NCBI RefSeq assembly: GCF_016097555.1
Contig: NC_054702.1
Coordinates: forward strand, 85,828,610 to 85,892,609
DNA length: 64,000 bases
Direction of reading: 5' to 3'
From: Gigantopelta aegis
Taxonomy: Eukaryota; Mollusca; Gastropoda; Neomphalida; Peltospiridae
Below the pieces are notes generated by a model. It ran no database searches. It was not told the DNA's origin and was given only the letters and a program-made list of their open reading frames with translations. Of the stretch, positions 36,257-49,700 are shown in pieces. Made by a program: the position numbers and the translations under genes. Positions within the stretch are counted from its first letter, which is position 1. Every line of letters begins with the position of its first letter.

Positions 36257-37640
36257 TACAAGGATTCATGTCAGTGGCTGCATAAACATCATGGTTGTAG
36301 TTTAGCACTAAAGCAACCACCAAGCTCAGCATCAGGTGATGGAGGGTTGACAAAGTCATAAGGATGACTCCTACATCCTAAGTATCTTTAGTCCATCATC
36401 TGGGTGTGGTATGAAAACTTGGCTGTTGTTTGCCATTACTAGAACATGTGCTTGACTTATATGGTAATCCATTTTGTTGAGTACAAAATGGACTCGGAGC
36501 CAAATTCACAAAACATTGTAACATTATATTAATTTTACAGTTGGCAGTCATAGGTTACTGGTTTTACAGGTATATTTTGTGAGTTATGTGAATATGGTAG
36601 TTGAGTCGCAGTAAGGACAAAAGAAAGTGATTTATTTATATTTTGAATTATATTGTTTGTAATTATAACAATAGGTTTGTTGCTGTAAATTTACTTTTAT
36701 GTGCACAGCTAGGCTCCTAAATCTACCACTGAAAAACCAATCTTAAAATTACAGTGAGTTGTTTACATAAATCATTTTCTTTTGTCTTTACAGCAATCTA
36801 TATTGTATTTTTGCCTGAAATAGATACCAAAAACATAGATATACTGCTGCTAACCATAAGGTTATTGGTAAAATTTAGATCATAGATGTCTGTTTTTCTT
36901 AAATGCAGGTTTTTAAGCATTGTAAATATATGCAGTAATCATGTGCAAGACAATAACAAGTCCTGTAAAATTAAGTTTTGTGAAATTGACCTTGGAACTG
37001 TGTACTAACTGAAGTGTTGTCTAGGAGAGACAATCTCAGAAGTATACAACAGTGAAATGTAAGACTTTTTCAGTTGTCTGCTTCTTAATGACTAGCCCTG
37101 TGAAAGACGTTTTTAATTTACTGGTTATACTTAGCCAGTAATGTGTTTAAAGTTGATTATTGTGACCTCAATAACCTAGACTATGTGGTTACTGTGAACA
37201 ACATGCAGCACAATTAGCAATGATGGGGTCGAAATTGGCTGAAATTCCTATCTGACATTCAGTCCGGCAACCTATAAATTCTGCAGGCCCATATCAAAAT
37301 CTGCCAGAACAAATACAATTATTTATAGAAAAAAACAAAAACAGTTTTATATTTTGATGTAGATATATATTTTTGCACAAACTATTGTGCGAGTATAAAT
37401 GCAAAATAATTGCTAATCCGACAAGATGGCAGGGAAAAAGAATCTCCCAGCCTATGATGATGTCGACTGGCAAAAATGGTCAGATGGCAGTATTTCCACC
37501 CCTGCATTGTTATTTCAGTTTTGTTTTTACAGTTTCTTGTGGAGTGATAAAACCACTATAGTCATTACAGTAAATGGGCATATTTAAAATGTCACCATGA
37601 GAAGATCTGTGCCACAATTTATTATGTGGGAGGGTGCATT
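36257..37640 (+). other. CMTR1: CMTR1 3' flank, probable 3' UTR
   Basis: AT-rich sequence after the TGA at 36254-36256 with no conserved reading frame. Several AATAAA-like words exist further on, but none can be singled out as the polyadenylation site from sequence alone. Confidence 0.5.
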
Positions 37641-37648
37641 TATATATA

Positions 37649-38481
37649 TACTCACGGAAAAAAGTTCCTGTGCATCATTAAAATTTTAGTAGGACTTATA
37701 TTTTTAAAATTTAAAATATTGTGATTTACATAGATGTACTATTTATCTGTTAAAAGTATGGTGATCCTCTCCTGCCTTCTGAACCTGAAGTACTGTCGAC
37801 ACAATGTTTGGTGCGCCGTCGGTGATGATGTAACAGAACAACGTACTGATGTACGGACATGGTCGTACTTTGTTATCACATAATCGGTTGCATTCAGTTC
37901 ATCCACTAATTGGCCTTAACTTAGAGATGCATTAGGATGTTAAACGTATCATTTCCAAATGATTCCATATACTGACGATTTGCTGACGTGGCATCACGTG
38001 TCGACTCCCTAAACATGGAAGATCCCTAGTACCCCTAAACTGTCGAGAACATCTCCGCAGATATTGCATAGTGTTCTGATGAACACCAATGAATACCAAA
38101 ATTACTAGCAACAGCGTTTGTGTGTTCTAACCTCAATCATACCCATCATTCGAAGGAGTCCATTTTCTGGGAGGCGTGGCATCACACTGACGGCGATCAG
38201 ATACCAACACAAATATTTTTTCTGAGTGATGAGAATCCATACAATAGTTTTAAAGTCCAATGATAAGAAAAATGACGTCAAACAGGAGCATGTGACCAAG
38301 AATGCTAGTAATACAATGTGTGATCACAAAGTATGAATAGTTCGTGCAATTGACAGGACACCGCTGGAATATCGACGGGAGTGATTACACGTTCAGTTAC
38401 TGAAATTTTTATAACCAGATTTCAAGTAAATTATATTCTATATGCAATCATTTGGTGCACAGTAACTTTTTTCCGCGAGTA
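37649..38481 (-). mobile_element. Internally deleted Tc1-like element (833 bp)
   Basis: TIRs TACTCACGGAAAAAAGTTCC (left) and TACTCGCGGAAAAAAGTTAC (right, complement) lie inside TA-rich flanks, as expected of TA-targeting Tc1/mariner elements. The minus strand retains an N-terminal DNA-binding remnant in broken frames (RMMGMIEVRTHKRC, then AVASNFGIHW and DVLDSLGVLGIF), matching 'GMIEAGxSQRAVARxFGVH...FRGTRDLPR' of Tc1 transposases. The DDE catalytic half is absent. Confidence 0.75.
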
Positions 38482-38640
38482 TATATATATATACCCACCA
38501 CCCATAAAATAAAATTTTATTTGAACCATGTTTGTACGAGAGAAACAATGCACAGACCCACCAGGCATAAAATAATATTTTACATTACATTTGACACCCC
38601 TTCCCCAGTAATCAGTTTTGGAACAGCCCTGCTGTTCTTT

Positions 38641-38697
38641 CCGATGATTAATAAATCAATGTGCTCTAGTGGTGGTGTTAAACAAAACATACTTTCT
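38641..38697 (+). mobile_element. SINE 3' tail fragment
   Basis: ccgatgattaataaatcaatgtgctctagtggtggtgttaaac only; the head and body are missing. Related tails of a second type (gtgctgggg-tgttgttaaacattcattca) are at about 35243-35290, 40941-40999 and, on minus, 50300-50345. Confidence 0.7.
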
Positions 38698-39055
38698 TTC
38701 CTGTTGTTCTTTGTGCCCGTAAAAAGGTTTACACAAACAGAAAGGAGTGGTTGCTTTTATTTGTTAATTTAGTTTTTGAAATTACTTTCATGTTATACAG
38801 AATATCATGTTCATCTTTATTCCAGATCATTTTGTTAATAAAGGCAGAACATGCTTTTTGATTTGGTCAGAGAAAGATAAAATGAAGGATATAATCATAT
38901 ATTGACTTTTATGGTGTAAATATATTTGTAGGTGAGCTACATTTTGTGTTTTAAAAGTTTTGTGAAAAAGTAAAGTTCTTATTCTTGTTTGAATTACTGA
39001 TGAAATATTTTAAACCTATTTAATTTTTTATATCATGTTTGAACATTAAAAACAA

Positions 39056-39470
39056 GCATTCTGAGAGTACTGCTAAATCAATACATGCCCCAACTGGCCC
39101 TACAAATTTTACATTTCTCAGAGGGTGATAGACTTAGTACATTTGTACCATTACTCTCTCAGAAGTGTTATAAATTATACTAATTGCATCATTGCAAAGT
39201 TATGGTGCACAACCAGTTGTTCTGTTAAAAGGGGGCCAAACTTTATGAAACACAAACTTGATCTGTAGCTCTATATGATAAAGCTATACACAAAATGTAA
39301 GTTCATTATCTTGAAGCATTGCAAAGAAAAGTCCTGAAAACTGATGTGATATTTTCTAAATTCAAGGGCCATATCTTTATCACAAATGGTTAAAAGCCCA
39401 TGAAATTTAAACTTTACATGATAAAGGTATGTGCAAAAACATTCAACTAAATATTGTGATGTATTGCAAT
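39056..39470 (+). repeat. Dispersed repeat C, copy 1
   Basis: Begins gcattctgagagtactgcta and later has attcaagggccatatcttta and tcacaaatggttaaaagcccatg. The same blocks occur at 50196-50790 (tattctgagagtactgcaaa; gttcaagggccataactctg; aacaaatgggtaaataaccatgg). Further weakly related text continues to about 39990. No coding content. Confidence 0.6.
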
Positions 39471-40329
39471 GCAAAGATCAGAAGAAAGTGATGGTTATAT
39501 CTCCTACATTCAAGAGCCATATGTCCTGGACAATGATTCCCTATAAGGTTAGTAATGATTACATAAAAAGTAAGTTGTGGTGACCTAGTTATAGTACGCA
39601 ACACACTGCCATCCCAAGTTGTTATTGCATGCAAGGTTTGATGATCCTATATGAATTGATAAGTATTTTCTTTAATGTCCAATAAATGTATGAAAGTAGG
39701 TCAAGGTGACCTAGTTATGGTTCATAACACCACCATCCCAAGTTGTATATGCATACACGTTTTGAATTGATAAAAAAGATATGTCCTAGAATCAAAACAT
39801 TTACAGATGGATGGACAATGCCTTATCATAATATGACTCATCAAAGACAGGCATATAAAACTGGTGACATCCCCATGAAACTTGAACTCGAACTCTACAT
39901 GATAAACAGATACATAAACTATAAACAGAAACTATATGCTGGACAGACAGACATGAATAAAATATGTAGTCCCCTCCAGGTTGGAATGGCAGTGGACTAA
40001 TAAATAGGAAAAGGAAAGAAATGTAATTGCCCTTTGTTACACAGAAATGCATTGAATGTTTCAAATTGTTATTAGTGCTAAAACTGTATATAATTACAAT
40101 TATATTTGACAAATATTTGTCCAGTGTTGATTACTTCAAAATGTAGATGCGATTATTAAAATGTTTTATGAAGTTAACACATTTGATGTTTCTGAAATAC
40201 TTGTGAGTTTATCCTATAGGAATTTCAAAATGTGATTACATATTTGTTTATTGTGTAATTAATTATACCAATTTAGCTTGTTCTGAGCAAATCAGTTTAG
40301 TTCCAAATATGTGTGTTAATTACATGATC

Positions 40330-40590
40330 CAGGGATCAATTTCACAAAACATCTTAAGCCTAGTTTTACACCTGAACATAAATTTACGACTAAAACCACA
40401 ATTCTTATTACTTTTATAATACAATAAATATATTTAGAAGTACACATATTTCATGTTCTTAAAATGCTCCATTTTTCATAATTCTGTAATTTTGTGTGTG
40501 AAATAAATGCCAAACACATGTAAATGTATGACTGGTATAACTGCTAATCGCAGACGTAAACTTACGATGTTTTGTGAAATTGGCTCCAGA
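40330..40590. mobile_element. MITE with aatttcacaaaacat ends
   Basis: Left GATCAATTTCACAAAACATC; right end cttacgatgttttgtgaaattggctcc gives the matching inverted repeat (about 18 of 22). Roughly 260 bp, non-coding. A possible relative starts near 36497 (agccaaattcacaaaacatt). Confidence 0.65.
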
Positions 40591-41150
40591 TGTGTTAGTC
40601 AAACCTTTTCTAACAGCCACCTGTATTAAGAAAACACATTTTTATTCCCCAAAATCATCTACTCTAGTATAAACTGTTGTGTTCAGCAGCCATCAGTCTT
40701 AAAAGGCCACTTTTTGATATTCCATTTGGTGGCTGCTTAAAACAGGTTTGACCTTTCAACAAATTACAAAAAAAGAATTGTTTTTTCCCTGTTGATGCAT
40801 AAACAGGTAGTGTAAATACATTAGACTAGGAGGAAAAGGAAGTGTGTGGTAGTATCCAGTTATAAGCATTCTCGTATGGCGCAATGTTCACACTGTAAGA
40901 TTTTTATCCTTCATATGGGCCCCCTTACTTACCATTTGTGACACCCAATAGCCGATGTGTATTTTTGTGCTGGGGTGTTGTTAAACATTCATTCATTCAT
41001 ATGGGCCCCAAGTCATATCTTTCTTTGAAAACCATTTTTTGTCAGTATCATGCCTGTTTAGATCATCAAGGCATAAAAAAAGGTGTTTCCTGGAACCTGG
41101 ACTTAGAAAAAATGGCCAATCCTGTTTTCCTCAATGTTTCAATGTATTAT

Positions 41151-41295
41151 TAGTCCCCTACCAGTCCAACTAGAGGGAATATAGGTTTGTTTTCATTTCG
41201 GGAATTCATATGTCCCACATATAGTTTTCAGCATTTTTTTTTCATAATGCCTCAAGATATTATATGAAATGTTTTTAATAGCTTCATCATTTCGA
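41151..41295 (+). repeat. Dispersed repeat, copy A2
   Basis: Same family as 18379-18580, same orientation; shares tgtcccacatatagttttc and the run of T followed by aatgcctcaa. Confidence 0.6.
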
Positions 41296-41743
41296 GAACT
41301 TAGGAGATAGAAAATGTAACTCAGAATGCTTTGAGGGTTTTGGGGTGGGGTTTTTTTAATATGTAGGTAAAAAGAGTAAAAATGTAGTTAAATAATAAAT
41401 ACCTTTTCATTAAAAGCTGACCATACCTAAATTTTTTCCAGCATGTCACCGATAACACACAATTTGTTTTTAGGCCTAAGTTTTATAATTCCTTCTTTAG
41501 CATCATGTCAGAATGTATTGTTCATACATAATTCACATTGTATTTACTTTAATAAAAAATCTGATCATATTGATATTGTAATGTATTTCATTAAATTTTG
41601 ATAAAGTTGAATTGTTCTGTCTTGTAGCTAACCCATCTGTTTTTATTATATTGTATATGTATGTTGGACTTTCTCTTTTGCAAAAATTGGATTTGATTAA
41701 TGTGATACACCATATAAAAACAATGTCAAATGACACCAATATA

Positions 41744-43117
41744 TACTCTTCAAAAAAAGTAGGGGAACTCTAATAAGAATTTACAATTGCCACAATTGCA
41801 AGGTATATTAACTATGGGGAAGGGTTATATGATAATAGTGAATTAATTGGGCAAACATTACAACTGGTAGTTCAGTATTACAGTAGGTTTTATGACCACC
41901 AAATATCTTGAAGGACGATTGGGGTCAGAAGTGAAATTTGAAAGTTGACGTTTTTATAGTAGTGGGTGATACTGCCACGATGTGTCAGACATTCATTCAG
42001 TCGACGAGGCATACTGCGTACGAGTCTCCCAATGGCCATTTGAGGGAGTCTGTTCCACTCCTCTTGCAGCGCCCGACCAAGTTTCGGTAACATGGTTGGC
42101 GGTCTTTGACATTGACGCACATGTCTCCCTGTCATGTCCCAGATGTGTTCAATAGAGGAAAGGTCTGGGCTCCTTGCTGGCCATGACATTCGATAGATGT
42201 TGTGCTGCTGGAGATGAGCATTGACGATTCGTGCATGGTGAGCACGGGCATTGTAGTCCTGAAAAACAAAACGTAGAACCACACGCCTAGCAAATGTGAC
42301 GACAAAGGGTGTCAGTATGTTGTCCCGGTAGTACTGCCCAGTGAGCCTTCCATGCACAATATGGAGGGGGGTTCTGTAGTCATAGTGATACCACCCCACA
42401 CCATAACATCCACCATCAAATCTGTCATGAAATCGCATTGTGACATTGGCGTGCCGTTTATTTCGTCGCCAGACCCAACCACGCCTGTCGAAGAAGTCCA
42501 AAGTGAATAGGGACTCGTCTCAAAACATGACATGTGACCAGTGACGAATACCCCAGTTCTGACACTCCCTACACCATTCACGTCTGTAGGCAATGTGACG
42601 ATTTGTCAAGGTCTGACCCGTAACTCGGGACACCAGTAGCCCGATGAAGGTTTGCAACAATTTGATTTGCCATTTGAGCTCGATTTCTTAGAGCCTAGTT
42701 ACGGACGAATTGATGAGTACTCCTGTCCTTGCCCTGGGACAACCTGAACAGTGTCGATTGTCAACATTTTAGGATTGTTGGTACCTGTTCTATAGTCTGC
42801 TAATCACCGACTTCGAAATATTAAAGTGGTTGGCCACTCCATGCCGACTTCTGCCCGTTTGCAGCAAGCCAATAGCACGTAGACACTCATCACGTTACAT
42901 ACGCGGCATCGCAAATTCAAACCATAAAAATTACTAAAAACAAAACAATAACTATGATCAACAGAATAAAAAAGATTGACAGAAATAATGTTCCAGTGAT
43001 TAATCGACCTTCCTTGGCAACTGCATGTTGCATGTGCAAACTATGGAATGTGTTTCGGTGTGTTGATAAATAGTCAATATTAACATTAATATTTCAGGTT
43101 CCCCAACTTGAAGAGTA
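41744..43117 (-). mobile_element. Tc1-like DNA transposon (1374 bp)
   Basis: Terminal inverted repeats TACTCTTCAAAAAAAGTAGG (left) and TACTCTTCAAGTTGGGG (right, complement), each abutting a TA dinucleotide. The size is typical of a complete Tc1/mariner element. The transposase is on the minus strand and decayed (listed separately). The element lies in the convergent CMTR1-RBM34 interval. Confidence 0.88.
41890..42911 (-). pseudogene. Tc1-like transposase, inactivated
   Basis: Minus-strand translation carries RDECLRAIGLLQTGRSRHGVA (helix-turn-helix region), NHFNISKSVISRLW, then VMF-DESLFTLDFFDRRG with the first catalytic Asp. It continues in a 203-residue open stretch with WGGI-like text, VFQDYNARAHHARIV (second Asp) and SPDLSSIEHIWD (third acidic residue). 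The DD34E set is therefore still visible. A TGA falls immediately before DES, and frame shifts occur in the N-terminal half, so it cannot make a full protein. Confidence 0.85.
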
Positions 43118-43398
43118 TATATTTTAAATCCTTTTACTAGTGATATGAACAAGTCTTAAAGTAAACAGCCCAACTCACTAGGTTTGCCCCAAATCTTTCA
43201 AATAGGCATTGTAAGTTGTCAACAGGGTTTAGAAACTTTCACAAATTATCATCCAGGAGAGATGGGAGAAATGCTAAAATAATTTGGGGTTGGGGGCAAA
43301 TTACTGTGATTTTATTTATGTTGATTTGAAATGCTCCTACTGGCAGTAGTTAGTGGGAGTTTCCTGTTGTCTCAGTTGGTAGAATATTGGACCTTTAC

Positions 43399-43580
43399 AT
43401 ATAGTGAAACCCCTCTAAACTGGACACCTTTGGGACCAAGACAAATGTCCGGTTTTAAGAGGGATCCAGTTTAGAGAGGTTACGGTCTGTCCTGGTTTTT
43501 AGAAAGGGACTCTGTAAAACGTCCGGTTTTGAGGGAATTCCGGTTTACAGGGGGTCCGGTCTTGAGAGGTTTCACTGTAC
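43399..43580. mobile_element. MITE with agtgaaacc ends
   Basis: Left AGTGAAACCCCTCTAAACTG; the right end complement reads AGTGAAACCTCTCAAGACCG. Internally it has repeated 'tgtccggttttaagaggg' and 'gtccggttttgaggg' words. About 175 bp, 160 bp downstream (in window order left) of the RBM34 stop codon. Confidence 0.75.
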
Positions 43581-43737
43581 ATGTAGGGTTTCTGATTGGA
43601 ATCTCAGTACAGGTGTTGGTTTATCCATTTGATCTTTGGAGGTAACATCAAATACCATTATTTCACCCATTCAGCTACACACCTCCGTTTTGAATAGCAA
43701 TGGCCTAATTAAGCAAAACACATTAGACGAATGCAAT

Positions 43738-46700
43738 TTATTTATTTCTCTTGAATTTTTTGTTACTTTTTCCCATTTGTTTCCTTGAGTCTCTTTTGTG
43801 TGTAAACTTTGATGTAGTAGACAATCCTTTTTTGTTATTTTTCTTCTTCCCTTTAAATTGTTCTTTAAGCACCTTATTTTTTTTGAATTGTGGAGGTATA
43901 CTTTCTGAGTTTTTCTTTTTCTTCTTTTTTGGTCTCAATTTCTCATGAATACTTCTCTCAAAAATTCTTCTTTTGGCAGGGTTTTTCTTACTACTGTAAA
44001 AAAAGGTTAAGAAATCATAACTAAGCTGATGATATAAAATATAATGATTATCATAATAAATAGAACTAGTGATGACCATTGATTATAATTTTTAAAAATT
44101 GATTTGTTGGACTCTCCTGATATAATGATTGATTATAAAACATTTGTAATCGATTGTCACGGAAAAAGTTAAATGTAATTATTCCTACAGTTTAGATGAT
44201 GGAATTAATGAAAATATGCTGGGGTTGGAACTTCATGTGTAAATACGGAAAACTAATACTAATATTAAAGGTAAAATTAGCTATTTATATGGTTTATCTC
44301 AGTGGACAAGACGGGTGCATGGTTCTAATAATAGAAATCCTTCTTAAGTTCATATATTTGGAACTGATTGTATAATCAAAAGTTGATCGACAGGTGTAAA
44401 TTGATTATAACTGATAATCAATGATGAAATTCCAGCCAATTCCCAACACTAATTAAAACTTGATATAAACGCAAAACTATCGAGTAGAAAGCATGATTTG
44501 TTGTGACGACAAATAAAAAATTTAGCCTAATTATGTGATTACATCCAACAATTGATTATTTTCCACCATTTTGGTTTTAAAACAATAGTTATTTCTACAA
44601 AACTTTGCAGCATATTTTGGTTTGAAAACAATAGTTATTTCTACAAAACTTTGCAGCATATTTTGGTTTGAAAACAATAGTTATTTCTACAAAACTTTGC
44701 AGCATATTTTTCTAATTGAAAAGGATATTTTTGTTGCATCTGCTGAACTGGCACACCTCATCACACGAATTTCCCTTCCTGCCAACTCTGAAGATTTCAA
44801 CATCAATGCAATTGATACAGTGCTCTGTTCCTAAAAAAATCAAATAAACATGTCTAGTGATAAGGCAACAAATGACAGCTAAATATATTATCACCAACAA
44901 CTTTCATTATTCTAGGTTGTACTATACCAAATAAACTCCCATAGACAACCATGTTAACGTTTGTGTTTAAAAACACTATATCAGCGGTTGCAAAACAAGC
45001 CTTAACGGTGTCGCGCGTCACATGTGACGTTTACTACCCTCATTTCCGACGTCTATTTTCACCACAGTTGCTCAGACTCCAGTTTATATTTTCTTGAACA
45101 CATACTATCATACGAAAACAAAAGAAACATCTAAAAGTCACTTTTTTCGATTTGCCGTCACATGCAATATTTCACTGACAAATGGTTGATCACCAGTAAT
45201 CTTTGACTCATCCACGACATCAATATACCTACCGATGTAACTTTATTCAAGTTATAAAATGTAAACATTGAAAAAAACTAAAGTTCATCGTATTGCTGCC
45301 ATTTTGTTGTTTTCCTTGCACTGAAACCAAATATTTGTTCCTTTGATACTAATATTAATAGAGTGCCAAACGGTAACCAGTATTTTATTAGTTTAAAGGT
45401 TGCAAGCCACCATTTACGTTTGCAAAACTTTAAAAGTAGAAATTATTAATTTAATTTATAAAATATCAAATAAATTGAAAAAAATAATAATAATAATATA
45501 ATTAAATACACAATATCATGGAATATATAAACTTAACAAAGTATCTACATTGAAAAATTACTAATTTTGTTTGTGGTGTATGGGGTGGAATTGTATGTCT
45601 TAACCTATAATACATGTACAGTTTATGCTAATAAAGGTTCTTGTTTCTTTTTGAGGTGTTTTTTTTTTTTTTTTTTTTTGGGGTGGGGAGGAATTCCCAT
45701 TTATAAGTAAATAAATATATACACATTTATAAGTGACAAAATATTAATTTGTTTTTAATAAGTTTAATTGTTCTAATAGCTAACATGGATAGTTTTTATA
45801 ACTTAGGTGGTATTAGTGGAAACAATTATTTTTAAATATTAATAAGTAACTTTATTCTAAACTGATGAAAAGTGTCTGCATGTTTTTCTAAACATACCAT
45901 AAAATATGCCCAATGAGCATGTTGTGTAAACTGACAAATTGATTTAACATGATCTTAGTATGCAAAAAGTATATTAAAAAGTTAATTATTTAAATTTAAT
46001 GGAGTTTTGTGTTTTATAAACAGTTAAAATTGGGCAAGTGAATTTTTCACCATGACCAGTAAATTTTCAAATCCACTGGTCCCATGGCAAGTGAATTTAA
46101 AAAATAAATAAATCTAGAACCCCATGTACATGGAACACTTGTAACAGTTGGATATCTTGTAACAGTTGGATATCACTTATTCCTGCACTGACCAATCACA
46201 TTCAAGGATAGAAATGTGAGTCATACTTGTTCCAATCTTGGGCCAACAATTTCACCAACTATATGCATTACTAGTGGACTACAGTGCAAACTTCTGGGGT
46301 AACCGACTCCGGCCCATAGAACCCCCCCGTGCCCCCATTACTGAGTGTCTGTAGCTCTCGATCCCCCCCCCCCCCCAACTCCTACTCTCACAGTTCCAAT
46401 GCCTTCTAGTACTTCATTTTGCAACCAATGTATATGCAATATATCAAACAAACTATGACCCATAAATATCAGTACTATAACCCCAAAATATTAACAGACG
46501 AATATGGTACCTTTCATGGCTCATTTTAGATATAACTGGATATTTTTACAACAATTTGAGTATTTTTTTTTTTACAGGTACATCATACGTTTCAAGGACA
46601 AGGCTACTTGACACAGTGGTACTAGATGAAATGAAATAAAAATGCATACATGTTTTGACCAGATGAATTTTTTTTTTTTTTTACCACAATCACAGTCACA

Positions 46701-49700
46701 TTTATCACCAATGGCAGGACTTGTGATATTAACTGCTCTATCAAAAGTTAGGTGCACCTCAAACTTTGACCTAGCCAGATGTTATTTGGTTTAGTACTAC
46801 CTCTAGTGACTTATTCATTACTTTATATGGTTATATGAGATTGGCAGCTTTAGAACCTTGTTCACCACTTTGCAACTTCATTTTTTTTTTTTTTTAGGTT
46901 TAGTAACATTTTGCCACATACATGTATATTTTTATATACATATATGATACAAATTATGTCATTTTGTGTTTGTCTTGCAGAAATAAACAAGTTCTAAATA
47001 AATCATAAAACATCCAAATTTTTGTAATAAATAATTCGCCTAATAATAATAAAAACAGCCGCTGGTAGTAGGGGTTCCAAGTGCCTCTTAACAATGCCAG
47101 AAGTAACCACTGAACACTAACCGACGTGGTCAGACTAAGCCCACAGCTAAAAGCTGATGGGGAATGGCAGGTGTGTGGTACGGATAGCCACAAGAGACAA
47201 GCACCTGTTGCGGTTGGAGAGACAAGGACTGGGATGTGGAGGTAGACAGCGAAAGAAGTTGAAAGATAGGAGTTGCCTGATCGGGAAGAAATGAAACGGA
47301 ATTCAAAGGAGAGTAAGGAAAGGGGGCAGTGGGATAAAAAAAATAAAATAATAATAATATTTTGAATAACTACAAAGGTATGATGTAAATATCTAACCTT
47401 GAACTGAACATAACCAAAGCCCTTGCCAATGCCCGTCTTGTTGTCTCGGACAACTCTCACGTTCTCAATCTTTCCACACCGTCTGAAATGACTACGCAAG
47501 TCTTCTTCTTCCAGAGCTGTATGTAACACCAAAACAAACAGGATTATATTTTGTCAACCTCTGATCTTTATATCTTATTATCTTCTTTTCTTTTGATTGT
47601 TTGTGAAAATTTGGGTGTGATGTACCAGGTATCTGGCTGTATATCATATTGCAAATGGGTCACAGTATTGTTTTTAAGTTCAACTCGACCAGAAATTAAA
47701 ATAATACTTGTGTTTTCAGTATATATATGTTGCACCAACCAAAATGGAAACAACCAAATCTGAACCGTTAATGCAGGCTAATATCTATAAACTGGAGATC
47801 TTAAAATACCAAAATTATATAAACTGCAATTTGTTTATTAAATATGAATGTAAGAAAACCATTCAAAATCAAAATAAATTCTACTTACAGAATGGTAAAT
47901 TTCCCACAAATACAGATTTGTTGCTGTCATGCTGTAAACAAATAAATGTATAATTATGATAAAACTTATCCGTATGTAGTACACAGTGGCATAGCATGGG
48001 TGGGGCCACCGGGGCAGTTGCCCCGGGCACAAAATTCTGGACTGGTGGATGGGACTTGGGGAGTGCTAACAGTCCACTGGGTTACGCCACTGAGTACATA
48101 TAGATAGATGGCACCGTTTTAAAATATAATATGTATCCAAAAATGTTCAGTCTATATCTTTAGACTGTATATTTATAAATATAGCAATGCCAATTCCTAT
48201 TTTGAATAACACAAAATCTTTTCATCTTATGTTTTAAATAATCTCCAAAATGACCTGTAGTAATATAGAACCATCAAATTATGGGACAACAGTCATTTCT
48301 TGCTGACATTTATATATTAATGTTATATATACTACATAAAATAATAAATTAACATGTATGTGACCACCTCTAAAAATAAAGTGGTATAATTATGTAATAC
48401 CTCTGTGCTTTTTGATGCTAAATCAACTCTCAAGTGTAGTCCTTCTAACAGATGACCATTTCTAAAACAAAATAAATTTAGAAAATAAAGAGATACTCAA
48501 CCGTTTGTATTTTAAAAATAATTAGATTAAGCAGAACAGTTGTTCTTTTGGTAATTATAATAAAGGTAAACAGAAAAGCCAACTGATTGTGTTTACAGTT
48601 GCTTTAATCTTAAATTTTTAATTTGACAAATGTTAAATATAATTTGTGAGAAAATAATTTGACTATTAGTTACTGCATGGTGTTTCTATCAAATGTTGTA
48701 CTTTACAGCTATTACCTAGTATTATATGGTAACCATACAGTGAAAGAAACATTCAAACCAAAATAATGTTGTATCTTCAGGGCTCTTCCTGCCAATGGCC
48801 AAATTAGCTAATTGCTAATTTTTATAATAAGTGGATACAGTATTTAGTATTAGAATGCATAATTTTTCTTTAAATTGGCCACATTTTAAATAATTTTTAA
48901 CGAAATACTCTACACATCAGAAAATTGAATAAAACAAAATCCTTTCCAGGGTGAGCCCGGTCTTGTGAATCATGTACACAGTATTTAAAAGGCTTTTCTT
49001 GTGTTTTCAACTTGCATTATTCAGGTAAAAAGCAGGGTTTTTATTTGCTAAACCCAGTGTTACATAGTTTAGCAGTAATGGTTTACAGAGCTTACACTGC
49101 AAGGGCATCTTTAGCAGAAGACTCTTCCTTGAAGCACACAAAGGCAATCATGTTGTGTCTGTCTGGGTGAAAATCATGCCTGGAAGCAAAACATTTCCAA
49201 ATTAAATTTAATAAGCAAGTGTATTTCACAGCCTACTACTATTACATTAATATTTTACAGTTGGGTGAATAATATCCATTTTATTAATGAGTTGCACAGA
49301 ATACAGAATGTTTGTTTTGGGTAATATATAGTACCCTTCTTTATTTGTTATCTATTCGAATAAAACTAAAAAAAAAGAACCATTAATACTTACTTGATAA
49401 CAACAAGCTTTTTAGGTTTCTTGGGGTCTGATGTAGGCTGCAAACAAACAAGATATCACGTAACAAATGTAGTTGAAATGATGTGTATTTAAGCAGCTAA
49501 ACCGAAATAGATCACAACTCTGATGCCAAAATATACCATCCATGAATAATTAATTTGACATAATCATAATAATCATAAATCTCTTGAATAAAAATTTCAT
49601 TGCTGTAAGATTACAAAGTATAAAGTTAACAGATTTTATGCAAATGACAAAAATTGGCATGATATAAAACATCTTTAGCCTGGTTTGTATATATCCTTCT

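Noticed and set aside
46954-47532. 192-residue minus open frame as one exon
   Set aside because: Only 47398-47516 matches RRM2 and has splice sites at both ends; the rest is intron read-through.
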